Assembly: GCF_003856835.1 (NCBI RefSeq)
Contig: NZ_CP034146.1
Coordinates: 1-41,138 of the forward strand
DNA: 41,138 bases
Origin: Haloplanus aerogenes
Lineage (GTDB): Archaea; Halobacteriota; Halobacteria; Halobacteriales; Haloferacaceae
Direction of reading: 5' to 3'
Shown one piece after another: positions 15,271 to 24,277 of this stretch (within the stretch, counting starts at the first letter, position 1; each line of letters starts with the position of its first letter). Made by a program: the position numbers and the translations under genes. The notes beneath the pieces are model-generated. The model did not search any database and was not told the origin of the DNA. It worked only from the letters and a program-made list of their open reading frames with translations.

Positions 15271-15315
15271 CTTACCAAACAGTTGTATCCAAGACAGCGA
15301 CTAATGTTAGGTAAG
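15271..15315. promoter_or_regulatory. CTTACCAAACA inverted pair, copy D
   Basis: CTTACCAAACA (15271-15281) and TGTTAGGTAAG (15305-15315) are separated by 23 nt, with one mismatch in the second arm. The pair lies between the two TBP genes, about 100 bases upstream of the second. Confidence 0.7.
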
Positions 15316-15412
15316 AAAGAGTCACGGCTGCGCCGTTTCTGTCCTCAGGGGCTACCTCGTGATTCAACAATACATAAGCAGTCGGTAGGAGAAGTAGGTG
15401 ACAACCTGACTG

Positions 15413-15946
15413 ATGGAGATAGTTAGTACGATGGGATCGGGCTCGCTCGGTCGCGAGCTGGATCTCGATGTGTTCGTCGACGCTCTACAGGAGGCAGTTG
15501 AGTACGATGTAAACCCGAGCTACAGCGACTCCGGAATGATCACGGTTCGCTTAGAGCCGGAGGGTGTTGCCTATCTGTTCTACCGCAGTGGAAGCTTCCA
15601 GATTCGCGGTGCCGAGAATCAAGCGGCTCTGGAGAAAGCGGAGGCCCGACTTCAGGAGGTGTTTGCTGAGATCGGCCTAGAGGTTCCCGAGTACTCGTTC
15701 GAACAACGAACGGCCGTCTTCATGGAGAATCTGGACCGGTCTATTGATTTGGAACGGCTAATGATCGAACTCGGGCTCGAACACACCGAATACGAACCGG
15801 AACAGTTCCCGGCACTCATCTACAAACCTCCAGCCTTCGAGGTGACGCTTCTCATTTTCTCCAGCGGGAAGATCATCATCGGCGGAACGATGAGTAAGCG
15901 TACCGCTCAGGAGGCCATTGACCATCTGACTAAATCCCCCGGCTAG
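15413..15946 (+). CDS. Divergent TATA-binding protein, paralogue 2
   Basis: A 177-residue TBP paralogue. Like its neighbour it keeps a normal second repeat (LERLMIELGLEHTEYEPEQFPALIYK, then LLIFSSGKIIIGG). The first repeat has lost the FPG block (YDVNPSYSDSGMITVRL), although it keeps LGRELDL and YRSGS. The shared pattern suggests both descend from a TBP already altered in repeat one. The N-terminus MEIVSTMGSGSLGRELDL aligns to the usual TBP start, so the ATG at 15413 is right. It overlaps the convergent metallopeptidase gene by four bases and has an inverted-pair regulatory site (copy D) upstream. Confidence 0.85.
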   Translation: MEIVSTMGSGSLGRELDLDVFVDALQEAVEYDVNPSYSDSGMITVRLEPEGVAYLFYRSGSFQIRGAENQAALEKAEARLQEVFAEIGLEVPEYSFEQRTAVFMENLDRSIDLERLMIELGLEHTEYEPEQFPALIYKPPAFEVTLLIFSSGKIIIGGTMSKRTAQEAIDHLTKSPG

Positions 15947-16650
15947 AGGTCCTCTTCGGTGAAAATCAGCCGAACACTGTTCTCTTTGAGCCACTCGACG
16001 TGTTGCTCGTAGTCCGGGTCGTACTGTCGAACCAGCTGCCAGAAGCGACGGGTATGGTTCCGCTCGCGAAGATGAGCAAGTTCGTGAATGACGACGTAGT
16101 CGATCACGTCGGGTGGAGCCATCACTAAGCGCCAATTGAAACTCAGTGTGCGCTGGACAGAACAGCTAGCCCACCGCGTTCGCTGATTTCGGAGTTCAAG
16201 ACGTCCGGGGTCGACATCCATCTCGGCGGCGTAGTGGTCGATACGAGCTTGGAAGTACTCCCGTGCCTCGCGCCGATACAGCTCCTCGAGAACGTCTTTG
16301 ATGCCTCGTTCGTCGACCGCTGTCGCCGGGAGCACAAAGGTCGTTGGCGTTATTCGAGCTCGATCAGCTGTCTCAATCGAGAGCCGGCGCTCGTCACCGA
16401 GATACGGGAATGCCTCACCCTCTTCGAACGACCGCGCTGGGGCGCGCTGTCGATGGGTCTCGTATTCACGCCACTTGTCCAAGATCCACTGAGCATTCTC
16501 GTCGGCGACGGTCTCGGCTTCGATCTCCGATCCTGCAGGAAGAATGATCCGCACGCCGTGGATGTCGACGTCGATCCGCGGCTCTGTGGCGTCGTCGCTC
16601 TCGATGACGTCGTACTGAATGGTTTCGTCGAAGACGTGGATAGCAGGCAT
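15943..16650 (-). CDS. YgjP-like zinc metallopeptidase of the type I RM operon
   Basis: A 235-residue protein of the YgjP/DUF45 family (SprT-like zincin). The zinc motif is HELAHLRERNHTRRFW: the Glu is catalytic, two His come from HELAH and the third from NHTRRF. Upstream is RTRWASCSVQRTLSFNWRL, the second family hallmark. The first 80 residues form the usual beta-rich part. It is the last gene of the operon, starting two bases beyond the hsdR stop. YgjP-like genes often follow hsdR in archaea and bacteria, but the role of this protease in restriction is not settled. Confidence 0.85.
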   Translation of the reverse strand: MPAIHVFDETIQYDVIESDDATEPRIDVDIHGVRIILPAGSEIEAETVADENAQWILDKWREYETHRQRAPARSFEEGEAFPYLGDERRLSIETADRARITPTTFVLPATAVDERGIKDVLEELYRREAREYFQARIDHYAAEMDVDPGRLELRNQRTRWASCSVQRTLSFNWRLVMAPPDVIDYVVIHELAHLRERNHTRRFWQLVRQYDPDYEQHVEWLKENSVRLIFTEEDL

Positions 16651-16652
16651 CG

Positions 16653-19600
16653 TTACTCCGCATTCTCGATGAGATATCCGATCGTCTCCTCAAGGAACTC
16701 GTCGTCCTTCGCGAGGGAACTGAGCCCGTGCTTCTTGATCAACCGCTGAATGATCATCTTCCGAATGGCCTTCCGGGTGCTGTCGCGCGTTTCCCAGCCC
16801 TCGAAGTCGGTCTGTATCTCCTCTTCGAAGCCTTCCCAGAGGTCCTGTGCGACGTCTTTGGCCGTTTCTTCGTCGGCGATGACGTCGCCGTACTCTTCGT
16901 CCAGCGTCAGGTAGATGGCATAGCTGGCATCGCTGAGCCCCTGCTCGGACAGCTCTTCTTCGAACTCGAGGATCTCGTTGCTCACTTCGGTGAGTCGTTC
17001 GACTGCCTCGGGATCCGTGATCGACCCGTTCTGTCGCTGGGTGATGATCCGCTCGACCCGCTTTCCGAACTCCTCGTACTGCGGATTGCTGTCGACACGC
17101 GGCTGGAGATGCGCCTGGGTCGCGTGCTCGATTGCGTTGGCTTTTGCCCCCATCGAGGGGAGGTCAAGCATCGCTTCGAGGTCCTCGCCGTTGAGCTCGT
17201 AGATCGGGAACTCGCGTTTGATGTCGGTGACGTCGACGTTCTCCTGGAGGATCTTCTGGGTCTGGGCACGGAATTCGTCCTCCGGCGACTCGTCCCGGTT
17301 GTTGTTCCGGCGGAAGGCGATGTAGATCGTCAGGAGCCACCGGTAGTCGTCGCGGATCCCCTTCTTTTCGAGGTCGGGGTCGGGTTCGAGCGTTTCGTAG
17401 AGATCACGCACCTCACGGAACCCCTGCTTGAAATCCCGTTTCTCGGGATGGGAGCTGACGCGAGAGAGACACTCCAGCAGGGTTTCCTGGCTGTCGTCGC
17501 GCTCGATCCCCTCGAACAGACCGAGCAGGTCGTCGATCTTCCGCTCGAGTTTCTCGAAGAGTTCGTCGCGCGGCTGCGCGGCCATCTCCTTGACTTCCTC
17601 GTCGTCGTACTCGAAGGCCTCGTCTAGGTTCCGGAAGACGCCCTGATAGTCCACGATGAGGCCGTTGTTCTTCTGCTCGGCCGGCCGGTTCGTCCGGGCG
17701 ATGGCCTGGAGCAGCTTGTGATTTTTCAGGTTCCGATCGAGGTACATAGCCTTCACAGCCGGCGCATCGAACCCCGTCAGCAGCATATCACAGACCACGA
17801 CGAGTTTCGGGTTCTCGTCGGGGTCTTTGAACCGACGAATGATGTCGCTCCGTTCCTCGGGGGTGGTGTGGAACTGGCTGATGAGCTTCTTGTCACCGGG
17901 GCCGGACTCGTCGCCGGCGCCGGGATCGTTCGACGTGTAGAGAACCTCGACCTCCTCCGGATCCCGGTACTTCAGCAGTTCCTCGCCGTACAGCGCTGCT
18001 GCTTTCCGGCTCGGCGTCACCACCATCCCCTTCCAGCCGTTCTCCTCCACGCCGCGGTAGTGCTCGTCGATGGAGCGGGTGACGGCCGACACCCGCGACC
18101 GGAGTTCAGCGATTTCGGTCTGGGTGACGTACTCCTGGATGAGTTCGCGTTTCTCGTCGAGGTCCAGATGGTCGAACTCGGCGTCGAACGCCTGGTTGAG
18201 GGCTGCCCTGTCGATATCCCACTCGATCTCGTGGATGTCGAAGTGGACGGGAAGGATCAGCCCGTCGTCGATCCCGTCCTTGATCGAGTAGCGGTGGAGG
18301 TAGGGGTCCTCGCTGTCGGGAATCTCGTAGTTGCGGAAGGTATCGCGGTCGCCTTCACGGACCGGCGTGCCGGTGAAGCCGAAGTGATACGCGTTCGGAA
18401 GGGCGGCGTTGAGCTTCGTCCCGAGGTCCTTCTCCATGTAGCGGTGGGCCTCGTCGGACATGATGACTGTCTCGTCGTTGCCCTGGACGTCGCTGTCGAC
18501 GTTCCCGAACTTCTGGATCGTCGTCAGCACCAGCGTACTCCGGCCCTCCTCGAGGAGGCGCTGGAGGTGCGCACCCGACCGGGCGACGTCGAACCGGTCA
18601 AAATTCAGCGCGTTCAGTTGGTTTTCCATCTGGGACTCGAGGTCGTCCGTGTCGACGACGACGAGAACCTGCGGGTTGTCGAGGACCGGGGCACGATCGC
18701 CGAGCGTCGCCCCTTGGATCAGGTTCCGGGCGGCAAACAGCATCGTGAACGACTTGCCGCTCCCCTGCGTGTGCCAGATCAGTCCTCGCTTGTGGTCCGT
18801 CGTCCGGATGAGATCGAAGATCTCCTCGACGGCGTAGTACTGCATGTACCGGGGGATGATCCGGGCGTCGCCACCGGGCTGGCGCTCGTGGAAGACGTAG
18901 TTTTTCAGCAGGTTGAGCAACGTCTCGCGGTTGCACATCGCCCGGATGGCCTGCTTCGGTTCGTTGTCCTCGACGGCGTACTGCTCGGGGGCGTTCCGCC
19001 AGGGCATATAGAGCCGCTGCGGCGCGCCGACGGCGGCGTAGCGATACTCGCCTTGGTCGGCGGCGACGTTGAACAGACCGGGGACGAACAGCCGCGACCG
19101 CTTCTCCTCGTAGTTCCGCAGGTCCCGGATCGCGTCGTAGAAGTCGTTGTCCTCCGCGATGGATTTCAGCTCCATCGTCACGAGGGGGATGCCGTTCACG
19201 AACAGATTCACGTCGGGACGGATCCGCCCGTTCGGCCCGTCGACCTGGAACTCGTCGGCCGCGACGAACCGATTGTTCTCCAGGTTCTCGAAGTCGATGA
19301 GGTCGACGTAGATGACGTCGACGTCGCCGTCCTCGTCGCGGTCGGTGACGAACCCCTCGGCGCGGAGCGTGAACTTCTTGCCCGTCGTGAGCACTTCGTG
19401 GAAGTCTCGGTTCCCGGTGACGAGCGTGTCATGGTTGAGATCCCGCTGGAGAGAGTTCAGCACTTCGTCGACGTTGTCTTCGGTGATCTCGGGGTTGATC
19501 TCACTCTCGACGAGCCACTCGCTCAGGAGGTCCCAGTAGATGACTTCCCGCTTGTCAGTACGGTTGTACTCGCGATCCAAGCGAGAGCCCCCGTACTCAC

Positions 19601-19688
19601 CGTCGAGACCATAAACTTCCCAACCGAGTTCCTCGAGCCACCCGAGGACATCGTGTTGGTAGCCAGCCTCGCTCGGTAACTTAGACAT
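16653..19688 (-). CDS. hsdR: Type I restriction endonuclease subunit R
   Basis: A 1011-residue HsdR, the motor and nuclease subunit. The N-terminal nuclease core has RPDVNLFVNGIPLVTMELKS (near residue 170), with the D...ExK catalytic set. The helicase Walker A is THTQ-like, with HTQGSGKSFTML near residue 310, followed by a MSDEAHR box and a GFTGTPV motif. The second RecA domain has LLTGFDAP and an arginine-finger stretch AIARTNRP. A helical region that docks on the methylase follows. An ATG at 19703 also exists, but MSKLPSEAGYQHDV at 19688 overlaps the hsdS stop by eight bases, matching the coupling seen at the other hsd junctions. Confidence 0.95.
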   Translation of the reverse strand: MSKLPSEAGYQHDVLGWLEELGWEVYGLDGEYGGSRLDREYNRTDKREVIYWDLLSEWLVESEINPEITEDNVDEVLNSLQRDLNHDTLVTGNRDFHEVLTTGKKFTLRAEGFVTDRDEDGDVDVIYVDLIDFENLENNRFVAADEFQVDGPNGRIRPDVNLFVNGIPLVTMELKSIAEDNDFYDAIRDLRNYEEKRSRLFVPGLFNVAADQGEYRYAAVGAPQRLYMPWRNAPEQYAVEDNEPKQAIRAMCNRETLLNLLKNYVFHERQPGGDARIIPRYMQYYAVEEIFDLIRTTDHKRGLIWHTQGSGKSFTMLFAARNLIQGATLGDRAPVLDNPQVLVVVDTDDLESQMENQLNALNFDRFDVARSGAHLQRLLEEGRSTLVLTTIQKFGNVDSDVQGNDETVIMSDEAHRYMEKDLGTKLNAALPNAYHFGFTGTPVREGDRDTFRNYEIPDSEDPYLHRYSIKDGIDDGLILPVHFDIHEIEWDIDRAALNQAFDAEFDHLDLDEKRELIQEYVTQTEIAELRSRVSAVTRSIDEHYRGVEENGWKGMVVTPSRKAAALYGEELLKYRDPEEVEVLYTSNDPGAGDESGPGDKKLISQFHTTPEERSDIIRRFKDPDENPKLVVVCDMLLTGFDAPAVKAMYLDRNLKNHKLLQAIARTNRPAEQKNNGLIVDYQGVFRNLDEAFEYDDEEVKEMAAQPRDELFEKLERKIDDLLGLFEGIERDDSQETLLECLSRVSSHPEKRDFKQGFREVRDLYETLEPDPDLEKKGIRDDYRWLLTIYIAFRRNNNRDESPEDEFRAQTQKILQENVDVTDIKREFPIYELNGEDLEAMLDLPSMGAKANAIEHATQAHLQPRVDSNPQYEEFGKRVERIITQRQNGSITDPEAVERLTEVSNEILEFEEELSEQGLSDASYAIYLTLDEEYGDVIADEETAKDVAQDLWEGFEEEIQTDFEGWETRDSTRKAIRKMIIQRLIKKHGLSSLAKDDEFLEETIGYLIENAE

Positions 19689-20496
19689 CGACACGCACCT
19701 CATCAGGGATGTCTACTTCGCTATGTATCCGAACGTCTCCTGAGACCAAGCGCCGTGAAATGCCTTCTTTCAGGTTCGAAATCCGATTTTTATATTCACG
19801 GGTACTCTCTTGATTTTCATCGAGAGTTTCCACTATCTCGACGATCTCGCGTTGCTCTTCTAAAGGTGGTAGTGGAATCTCTATTTTTTCAATACCCCCG
19901 ATACTCAGGTTGTAGTTGCCTGCAGAGGTTCGAATCCACCCATTCATTTCTACACGGCCTAAGCTAGAGTTGAGAAACTCTCGGACATATTTGGGATGGA
20001 CACGGTCCTCATCGAACCGGAGACGAATCAGGTACGATGCGAACACGTACGTCTCGTCTCGTTCCTCAAATACGGCACAGCGCCCTGCGTAGTCGGGGTT
20101 ACCGTTGGTACGCACGATGAGGAGATCACCTTCTTGAAGCGCTAATTTCTCAACAGCAGAGTCGCTCAACTCTGTATATTTTATATCGTCTTCTGTAATC
20201 CGACGTTGAACGACGTTGGGGATCCTCAAAGTGGGATATCCCTCACCGTCGCTGTGGGACTTTTCATCAGTTCCATACCTTGAGTCCGTTAGAACCTCTC
20301 CTAACCGAACAACCGGCCAATCAGAGGGGATAGATCCAAACTGCTTTTCGGTGAAGTCTTGGTGTTCACGGGTTCCTTCGGTCAGGACTTCGCGAACGAC
20401 CCCTTTCCGGATGACTTCTTGCTCATCGAGCATGCTCTGTGTGTTGAAAATACCTTGATCTGTGTCGTAGAGGATCCCTGAAGTCTTGGTGTTCAC
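19681..20496 (-). CDS. hsdS: hsdS C-terminal half (second target-recognition domain)
   Basis: This 271-residue frame, from a GTG at 20496, carries the central conserved helices (ILYDTDQGIFNTQSMLDEQEV), the second target-recognition domain beginning at FGSIPSDWPVVRLGEV, and the distal conserved helices (PLPPLEEQREIVEIVETLDENQES). In an intact HsdS both recognition domains sit in one chain and define the two halves of the DNA site. Here the frame is one base out of register with the first half because of a 127-bp tandem duplication. It could be made as a separate half-subunit, which can dimerise in other type I systems. The domain is less GC-rich than the rest of the operon, suggesting domain exchange. 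Confidence 0.85.
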   Translation of the reverse strand: MNTKTSGILYDTDQGIFNTQSMLDEQEVIRKGVVREVLTEGTREHQDFTEKQFGSIPSDWPVVRLGEVLTDSRYGTDEKSHSDGEGYPTLRIPNVVQRRITEDDIKYTELSDSAVEKLALQEGDLLIVRTNGNPDYAGRCAVFEERDETYVFASYLIRLRFDEDRVHPKYVREFLNSSLGRVEMNGWIRTSAGNYNLSIGGIEKIEIPLPPLEEQREIVEIVETLDENQESTREYKNRISNLKEGISRRLVSGDVRIHSEVDIPDEVRVDV

Positions 20497-20605
20497 GGGT
20501 TCCTTCGGTCAGGACTTCGCGAACGACCCCTTTCCGGATGACTTCTTGCTCATCGAGCATGCTCTGTGTGTTGAAAATACCTTGATCTGTGTCGTAGAGG
20601 ATCCC
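20352..20605. repeat. Perfect 127-bp tandem duplication inside hsdS
   Basis: Bases 20352-20478 are repeated exactly as 20479-20605. The unit is 127 bp, which is 42 codons plus one base, so the second copy throws the reading frame. Removing one copy joins the two halves into a 464-codon HsdS (465 with the stop), the normal length. The unit encodes the conserved central spacer helices between the two recognition domains. Confidence 0.95.
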
Positions 20606-21202
20606 CGCAATCCGCAGCTGCTCCTCCATCGGCGGCACGGGAATCTGCACACGCTGGACTTCCCGCTTGCTGATCTCTGAGAAGGTGCTCCCCGCCCCAA
20701 GACTCTCCAGGTACGGGGCCATCTCGGTGATGACGTAGTAGAGGTACCAGGTGTTCACCTCTTCCCCGGGGATGAGACTCTGGAAGCCCTGATTCGTCGC
20801 CATCGGGACGGTGTTGACCGCACACTTCCCGATTGACGCACGCGACGTCAGGAGGACCGAGTACGGCGGCAGCACGTGCGTCGACGTGGATTCGAGCCCG
20901 GCCTCCGTGATCTTGTCCTCGGTGTCACTGATGGTGTTGCCCTGCAGCTCCGTCAGATCCGTCGGCGTCGCCCACGGGATGTCGCCGCCCCAGTACTCGT
21001 CTTTGTCCGTCGATGGAGTACTCCCACCCTGCACCGTCGCGACCTCGTCGAGACGCTTGATCTCCCAGTCGGTCGGGAGCGAGGGGAAGCGAGCGGTCCC
21101 GTGGTCCTCCGGGCTGGATTCCGTTGGTTCCTCCTCCTCGGAGCGGCGCTCGTCGCCGCTGTCGGCGCTCGCGAACTGCTCGAGGTCGTACTGATCACTC
21201 AT
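20423..21202 (-). CDS. hsdS: hsdS N-terminal half (first target-recognition domain)
   Basis: A 259-residue product that begins at ATG 21202 (MSDQYDLEQF), overlapping the hsdM stop by eight bases. It has an acidic linker, the first recognition domain (from FPSLPTDWEIKRLDEVATVQGG) and the first conserved helix block (PVPPMEEQLRIAGILYDTDQ). After GTREHQDF it runs into the second duplicate in the wrong frame, adds about 18 unrelated residues and stops. As read it is a half-HsdS. Whether it works depends on partnering with the second half, or on loss of one duplicate. Confidence 0.85.
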   Translation of the reverse strand: MSDQYDLEQFASADSGDERRSEEEEPTESSPEDHGTARFPSLPTDWEIKRLDEVATVQGGSTPSTDKDEYWGGDIPWATPTDLTELQGNTISDTEDKITEAGLESTSTHVLPPYSVLLTSRASIGKCAVNTVPMATNQGFQSLIPGEEVNTWYLYYVITEMAPYLESLGAGSTFSEISKREVQRVQIPVPPMEEQLRIAGILYDTDQGIFNTQSMLDEQEVIRKGVVREVLTEGTREHQDFRDPLRHRSRYFQHTEHAR

Positions 21203-22742
21203 AGCCGAGCACCTCCATGTGCTGGTCCATCCGCGCCTCGAGGTCGTCACGCTCCGCTCTGAGGTCGTGAAGCGCCGCCAACTCCTCGGCGACGTCGATC
21301 TCCTCCCGTGGCTCGGTCGTGTCGACGTAGAGCGCGATGTTGAGGTTGTAGTCGTTGGCAGCGATCTCCTCGACGTCGACGACGCGGCTCACCCGCTCCT
21401 CGGTGTCCCAGGATCGGAAGTTCTCGACGATGTGATCGAGTCCCTGCTCGGTGAGCTCGCTCTGGTTGCTGAGCTCCCGGTAGAACTGCTCGACGTAGTT
21501 GTCGCCGGCGTGGAGGAACAGCACCTGTCCCTGCCGCTCGACGGGCTTGTCCTTGTTCAACACGAGGATGGCCGACGGGATGGAGTTGTTCTGGAAGAGA
21601 TTCGACGGGAGCCCGATGACGGCCTCAACGATCTCGTGATCGACGCCGGGAATCCCGTCCCCGTCGGGCGAGAGCATCGGCTTGCGGAATTTCGACTCGT
21701 GTCGACGGAACAGCACGCCGTGGGGGATGACGATGGCGGCACGTCCGGTTTCGTCGAGCTGGGCGATCATGTGCATGATGAACGCGTAGTCACCACGGTC
21801 GGCTCGCGGGAGCTTGCCGTCCTCAGCCCAGCTGAAGCGACCGTACTTGTCGTCTCGGAGGCCGTCCTTGTCCCAGTCTGCCGAGAACGGGAAGTTCGCA
21901 AGGACGTAGTCGAACGTCTCCAGCCGGCCGTCCTCGGTGAACTGCGGACTGCTGAGGGAGTCCTCACGTCGGATTTCGCCGTCTTCGCTGAACCCGTTGA
22001 TGAACAGGTTCATCCGAGCGATGGCGGCGATGTCGGGGTTCACCTCCTGCCCCGTCAGTCGGAACCCGTCGGGGTCGCCGCTGTCGGGATCCTCGGCGGC
22101 GTAGCGGGCCGCACGGACGAGCATCCCGCCCGAGCCGGCCGTGGGGTCGTGGATCTCGGCGCCGTCCGTGTACGGCCCGAGCAGCCGCACCATCAGGTCG
22201 GTAATGTGTGGCGGCGTGAAGAACTCCCCACCGTCGCGACCTTCTTCGTCGGCGAAGTGCCGAACGAGGTCCATGTACGCCTCCCCGAGCAGGTCCGGCG
22301 GGACGCGGTGGGTACTGAGGTTGTAGGTGCTCAGGTGCTCGACGAGGTTCGCGAGCTTGGTGTCAGTGAGCGCGTCTGCGCGACGGAAGTCCGCACGGAA
22401 GACGCCGTCGAGGGTCGGTTCGTTTTCGCGCTCGAGCGCGCTGAACGCGTCGTTGATGAACTCGTCGACGCGCTCGTTCTGCTTGCGCAGTTCCTCCCAG
22501 CGGTACTCCTCGGGGACGACGAAGTCGTGGAACGCCTCGTCACTCGCGATCTCGGGGTCGTCGTACTCCTCGAGGAGCTCCTCGTAGTTGTCCTGGTAGG
22601 TGTCACTGATGGTCTTGTAGAAGACCAACGGCAGGATGTAATCCTTGTAGTCGGTCTTGTCGACCGTGTTGCGGATGATGTCGGCGCACTTGAACAGGTA
22701 GCGATCCAGATCGTCGAGGGTCGGGGTGGTGTCGGAACTCAT
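21195..22742 (-). CDS. hsdM: Type I methyltransferase subunit M
   Basis: A 515-residue N6-adenine methylase. The N-terminal helical domain (DLDRYLFKCADIIRNTVDKTDYKDYILPLVFYK) is typical of HsdM. The GEFFTPPHITDLMVRLL segment precedes the SAM motif IHDPTAGSGGML. The catalytic motif IV reads ANFPFS instead of the common NPPF/Y; HsdM subunits with NFPF do occur, so activity is likely. The C-terminal helices contact HsdS. The start overlaps the upstream regulator by four bases (ATGA), showing one operon. Confidence 0.93.
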   Translation of the reverse strand: MSSDTTPTLDDLDRYLFKCADIIRNTVDKTDYKDYILPLVFYKTISDTYQDNYEELLEEYDDPEIASDEAFHDFVVPEEYRWEELRKQNERVDEFINDAFSALERENEPTLDGVFRADFRRADALTDTKLANLVEHLSTYNLSTHRVPPDLLGEAYMDLVRHFADEEGRDGGEFFTPPHITDLMVRLLGPYTDGAEIHDPTAGSGGMLVRAARYAAEDPDSGDPDGFRLTGQEVNPDIAAIARMNLFINGFSEDGEIRREDSLSSPQFTEDGRLETFDYVLANFPFSADWDKDGLRDDKYGRFSWAEDGKLPRADRGDYAFIMHMIAQLDETGRAAIVIPHGVLFRRHESKFRKPMLSPDGDGIPGVDHEIVEAVIGLPSNLFQNNSIPSAILVLNKDKPVERQGQVLFLHAGDNYVEQFYRELSNQSELTEQGLDHIVENFRSWDTEERVSRVVDVEEIAANDYNLNIALYVDTTEPREEIDVAEELAALHDLRAERDDLEARMDQHMEVLGYE

Positions 22743-23431
22743 TGTGTGGAATCTTCGTTGAGGGCGGTTAGCATGATCTGTGCGGGCGGGTTGCCTGGCA
22801 TGTACTCCGCGAGGACATCCTCGCGGGCAGCCAGCCGAGCAAGCCCGTTGCGGGTCCGATCGAGGACGACGGCGAGCCGGAGGAGTGTCCGGACGTCAGC
22901 GTTGTGAATGGCATCCTCGCTGAACGTCTCGCTCGTCACGATGCGGGCGGCCGCGTGTTGGACGAGTTCATCGGCATGATGGCACACGTCGGGGACCGTC
23001 CGGAGGTGGCTAGCTCCCGTCGAGTCGATGAACGCCGTGGCGAGCACCGAAACCAGCAGCTCGTTCTCCGCGAAGAGATCGGGGAGCTGTCGCTTGGTTT
23101 CGGTGCGCTGGTCGTTGACCGCGTCGAGTTCGTCGTCGAACGGCCCGTCTGCGCGCTCGCGGGCAAGGTACATATCGACGTGCTCGCGGTACAGGTCCAG
23201 CAGTGCGACCTCGTCGATGCGGTAGCGGTGGTCCTCTTGTACGACGAGACCGGTATCGGCGAGTTTCCCGACGTTGTTCGATACGGCACCCTTGCTGTGC
23301 GGGAGTCGGTCCACCAGTTCCCGCTGGCGGAGCTGCTCCCCCTCGTCGAATTGCGCACGGGCTAACTCGCCGAGGATGTCGGTTTGGGTTCGTCCCTCAC
23401 GTGGTGTGAGGAGTGTGGCCGGTGATGGCAT
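22739..23431 (-). CDS. Winged-helix regulator heading the RM operon
   Basis: A 230-residue protein. Residues 15-80 form a MarR/TrmB-like winged helix (QTDILGELARAQF, then LVDRLPHSKGAVSNNVGKLADTGLVVQEDHRYRI). The rest is helical, with a long C-terminal domain containing DRTRNGLARLAAREDVLAEYMPGNPP. It overlaps hsdM by four bases, so it is co-transcribed with the modification gene. Controlling methylase against endonuclease expression is a reasonable inference. Alternatively the helical part could be a structural RM subunit. Confidence 0.75.
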   Translation of the reverse strand: MPSPATLLTPREGRTQTDILGELARAQFDEGEQLRQRELVDRLPHSKGAVSNNVGKLADTGLVVQEDHRYRIDEVALLDLYREHVDMYLARERADGPFDDELDAVNDQRTETKRQLPDLFAENELLVSVLATAFIDSTGASHLRTVPDVCHHADELVQHAAARIVTSETFSEDAIHNADVRTLLRLAVVLDRTRNGLARLAAREDVLAEYMPGNPPAQIMLTALNEDSTQ

Positions 23432-23499
23432 AGATGGTTGGTGTGGTCGTAGGTCAGCCAGCGGCTACGGCGGCACGTGCCGGCTGTTGAGCGGCCCAG

Positions 23500-24087
23500 T
23501 TACCCCTCGAGGCGGACGGCCTGGGCGTGGTTCTCGCCGACGTCGGAGATGCGAATCTCGACCTCGTCGCCCTCGCTTAGGTCCTTCTCGGGCGCGGGCA
23601 CGAATGTCACGAGCCCTTCGATATGGGCGACCGCCTTCGGGTCGCGCGGGTCGTCGTAGTCGGTGTCGTCGACGACGACCGTCCGGGTGTCACCGACGTT
23701 GACGATGTCGGTGGCGTCCCGTTTCTGGGCGTTGACGTGCGCGTCCTCCTTGTCGAGAACACGGTCCGAATACAGACCTCGGAGAGCGTCGAGGTCGTCG
23801 CGAAGGCCGTCGACCTCCTCTCGGAGTGCTTTGACCTCTGCCTGCTGCTCGTCGAGTTCCGCCTCTGCCTCCTGGAGGTTCGCGAGGAGCGACTCGTACG
23901 CACGCTCGAGGCCCTCGACCGTTTCGAGGCCTTCCTCGATCCGTTCGTCGAGTCCCTCGATGCGCGCGTTTTGGTCTTCGAGAGCCTCGGGAACCGCCAC
24001 CAGGAAGGTGAAGAGGTCCTCGAGACCGTCGAGGTTCGATCGGATGTGGTGCGTGTGCGTGCCGCCGTTAGATGCGCTGGATGACAT
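23500..24087 (-). CDS. Coiled-coil protein with C-terminal TRAM domain
   Basis: A 195-residue protein. From about residue 15 to 110 it is an uninterrupted coiled coil (heptad-like LDERIEEGLETVEGLERAYESLLANLQ). The final 50 residues (HIEGLVTFVPAPEKDLSEGDEVEIRISDVG...AQAVRL) match a TRAM/OB-like RNA- or DNA-binding fold. The pairing suggests an oligomeric nucleic-acid-binding factor. The ATG at 24087 is preferred to one at 24102, since the first five residues add nothing conserved. It lies 69 bases upstream of the RM regulator and may share its transcript. Confidence 0.6.
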   Translation of the reverse strand: MSSSASNGGTHTHHIRSNLDGLEDLFTFLVAVPEALEDQNARIEGLDERIEEGLETVEGLERAYESLLANLQEAEAELDEQQAEVKALREEVDGLRDDLDALRGLYSDRVLDKEDAHVNAQKRDATDIVNVGDTRTVVVDDTDYDDPRDPKAVAHIEGLVTFVPAPEKDLSEGDEVEIRISDVGENHAQAVRLEG

Positions 24088-24277
24088 TGTATCTGTACAC
24101 ATTGAATGGCAACGCTATAAAAATTACTCTTGTAGTGGGTTCGTAGAGAGTTGTTTACCATATGTGACTTGATATATTTGCATCAATCGGTCATCGCTAG
24201 TGTCGACGTCGAGGAGACGGTAGCAGAAAATCCACATCTCTATCTGACTGCTCACCAGAGAATAGATACCAAAGCGG

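Noticed and set aside
17718-19679. A 653-codon open frame on the plus strand.
   Set aside because: It lies opposite hsdR, is Val/Glu/Asp/Leu-rich without domains, and arises from the GC-rich codon pattern of the real gene.
21219-22907. A 562-codon open frame on the plus strand.
   Set aside because: It is antisense to hsdM and part of the regulator. Those encode clear domains, and this frame has none.
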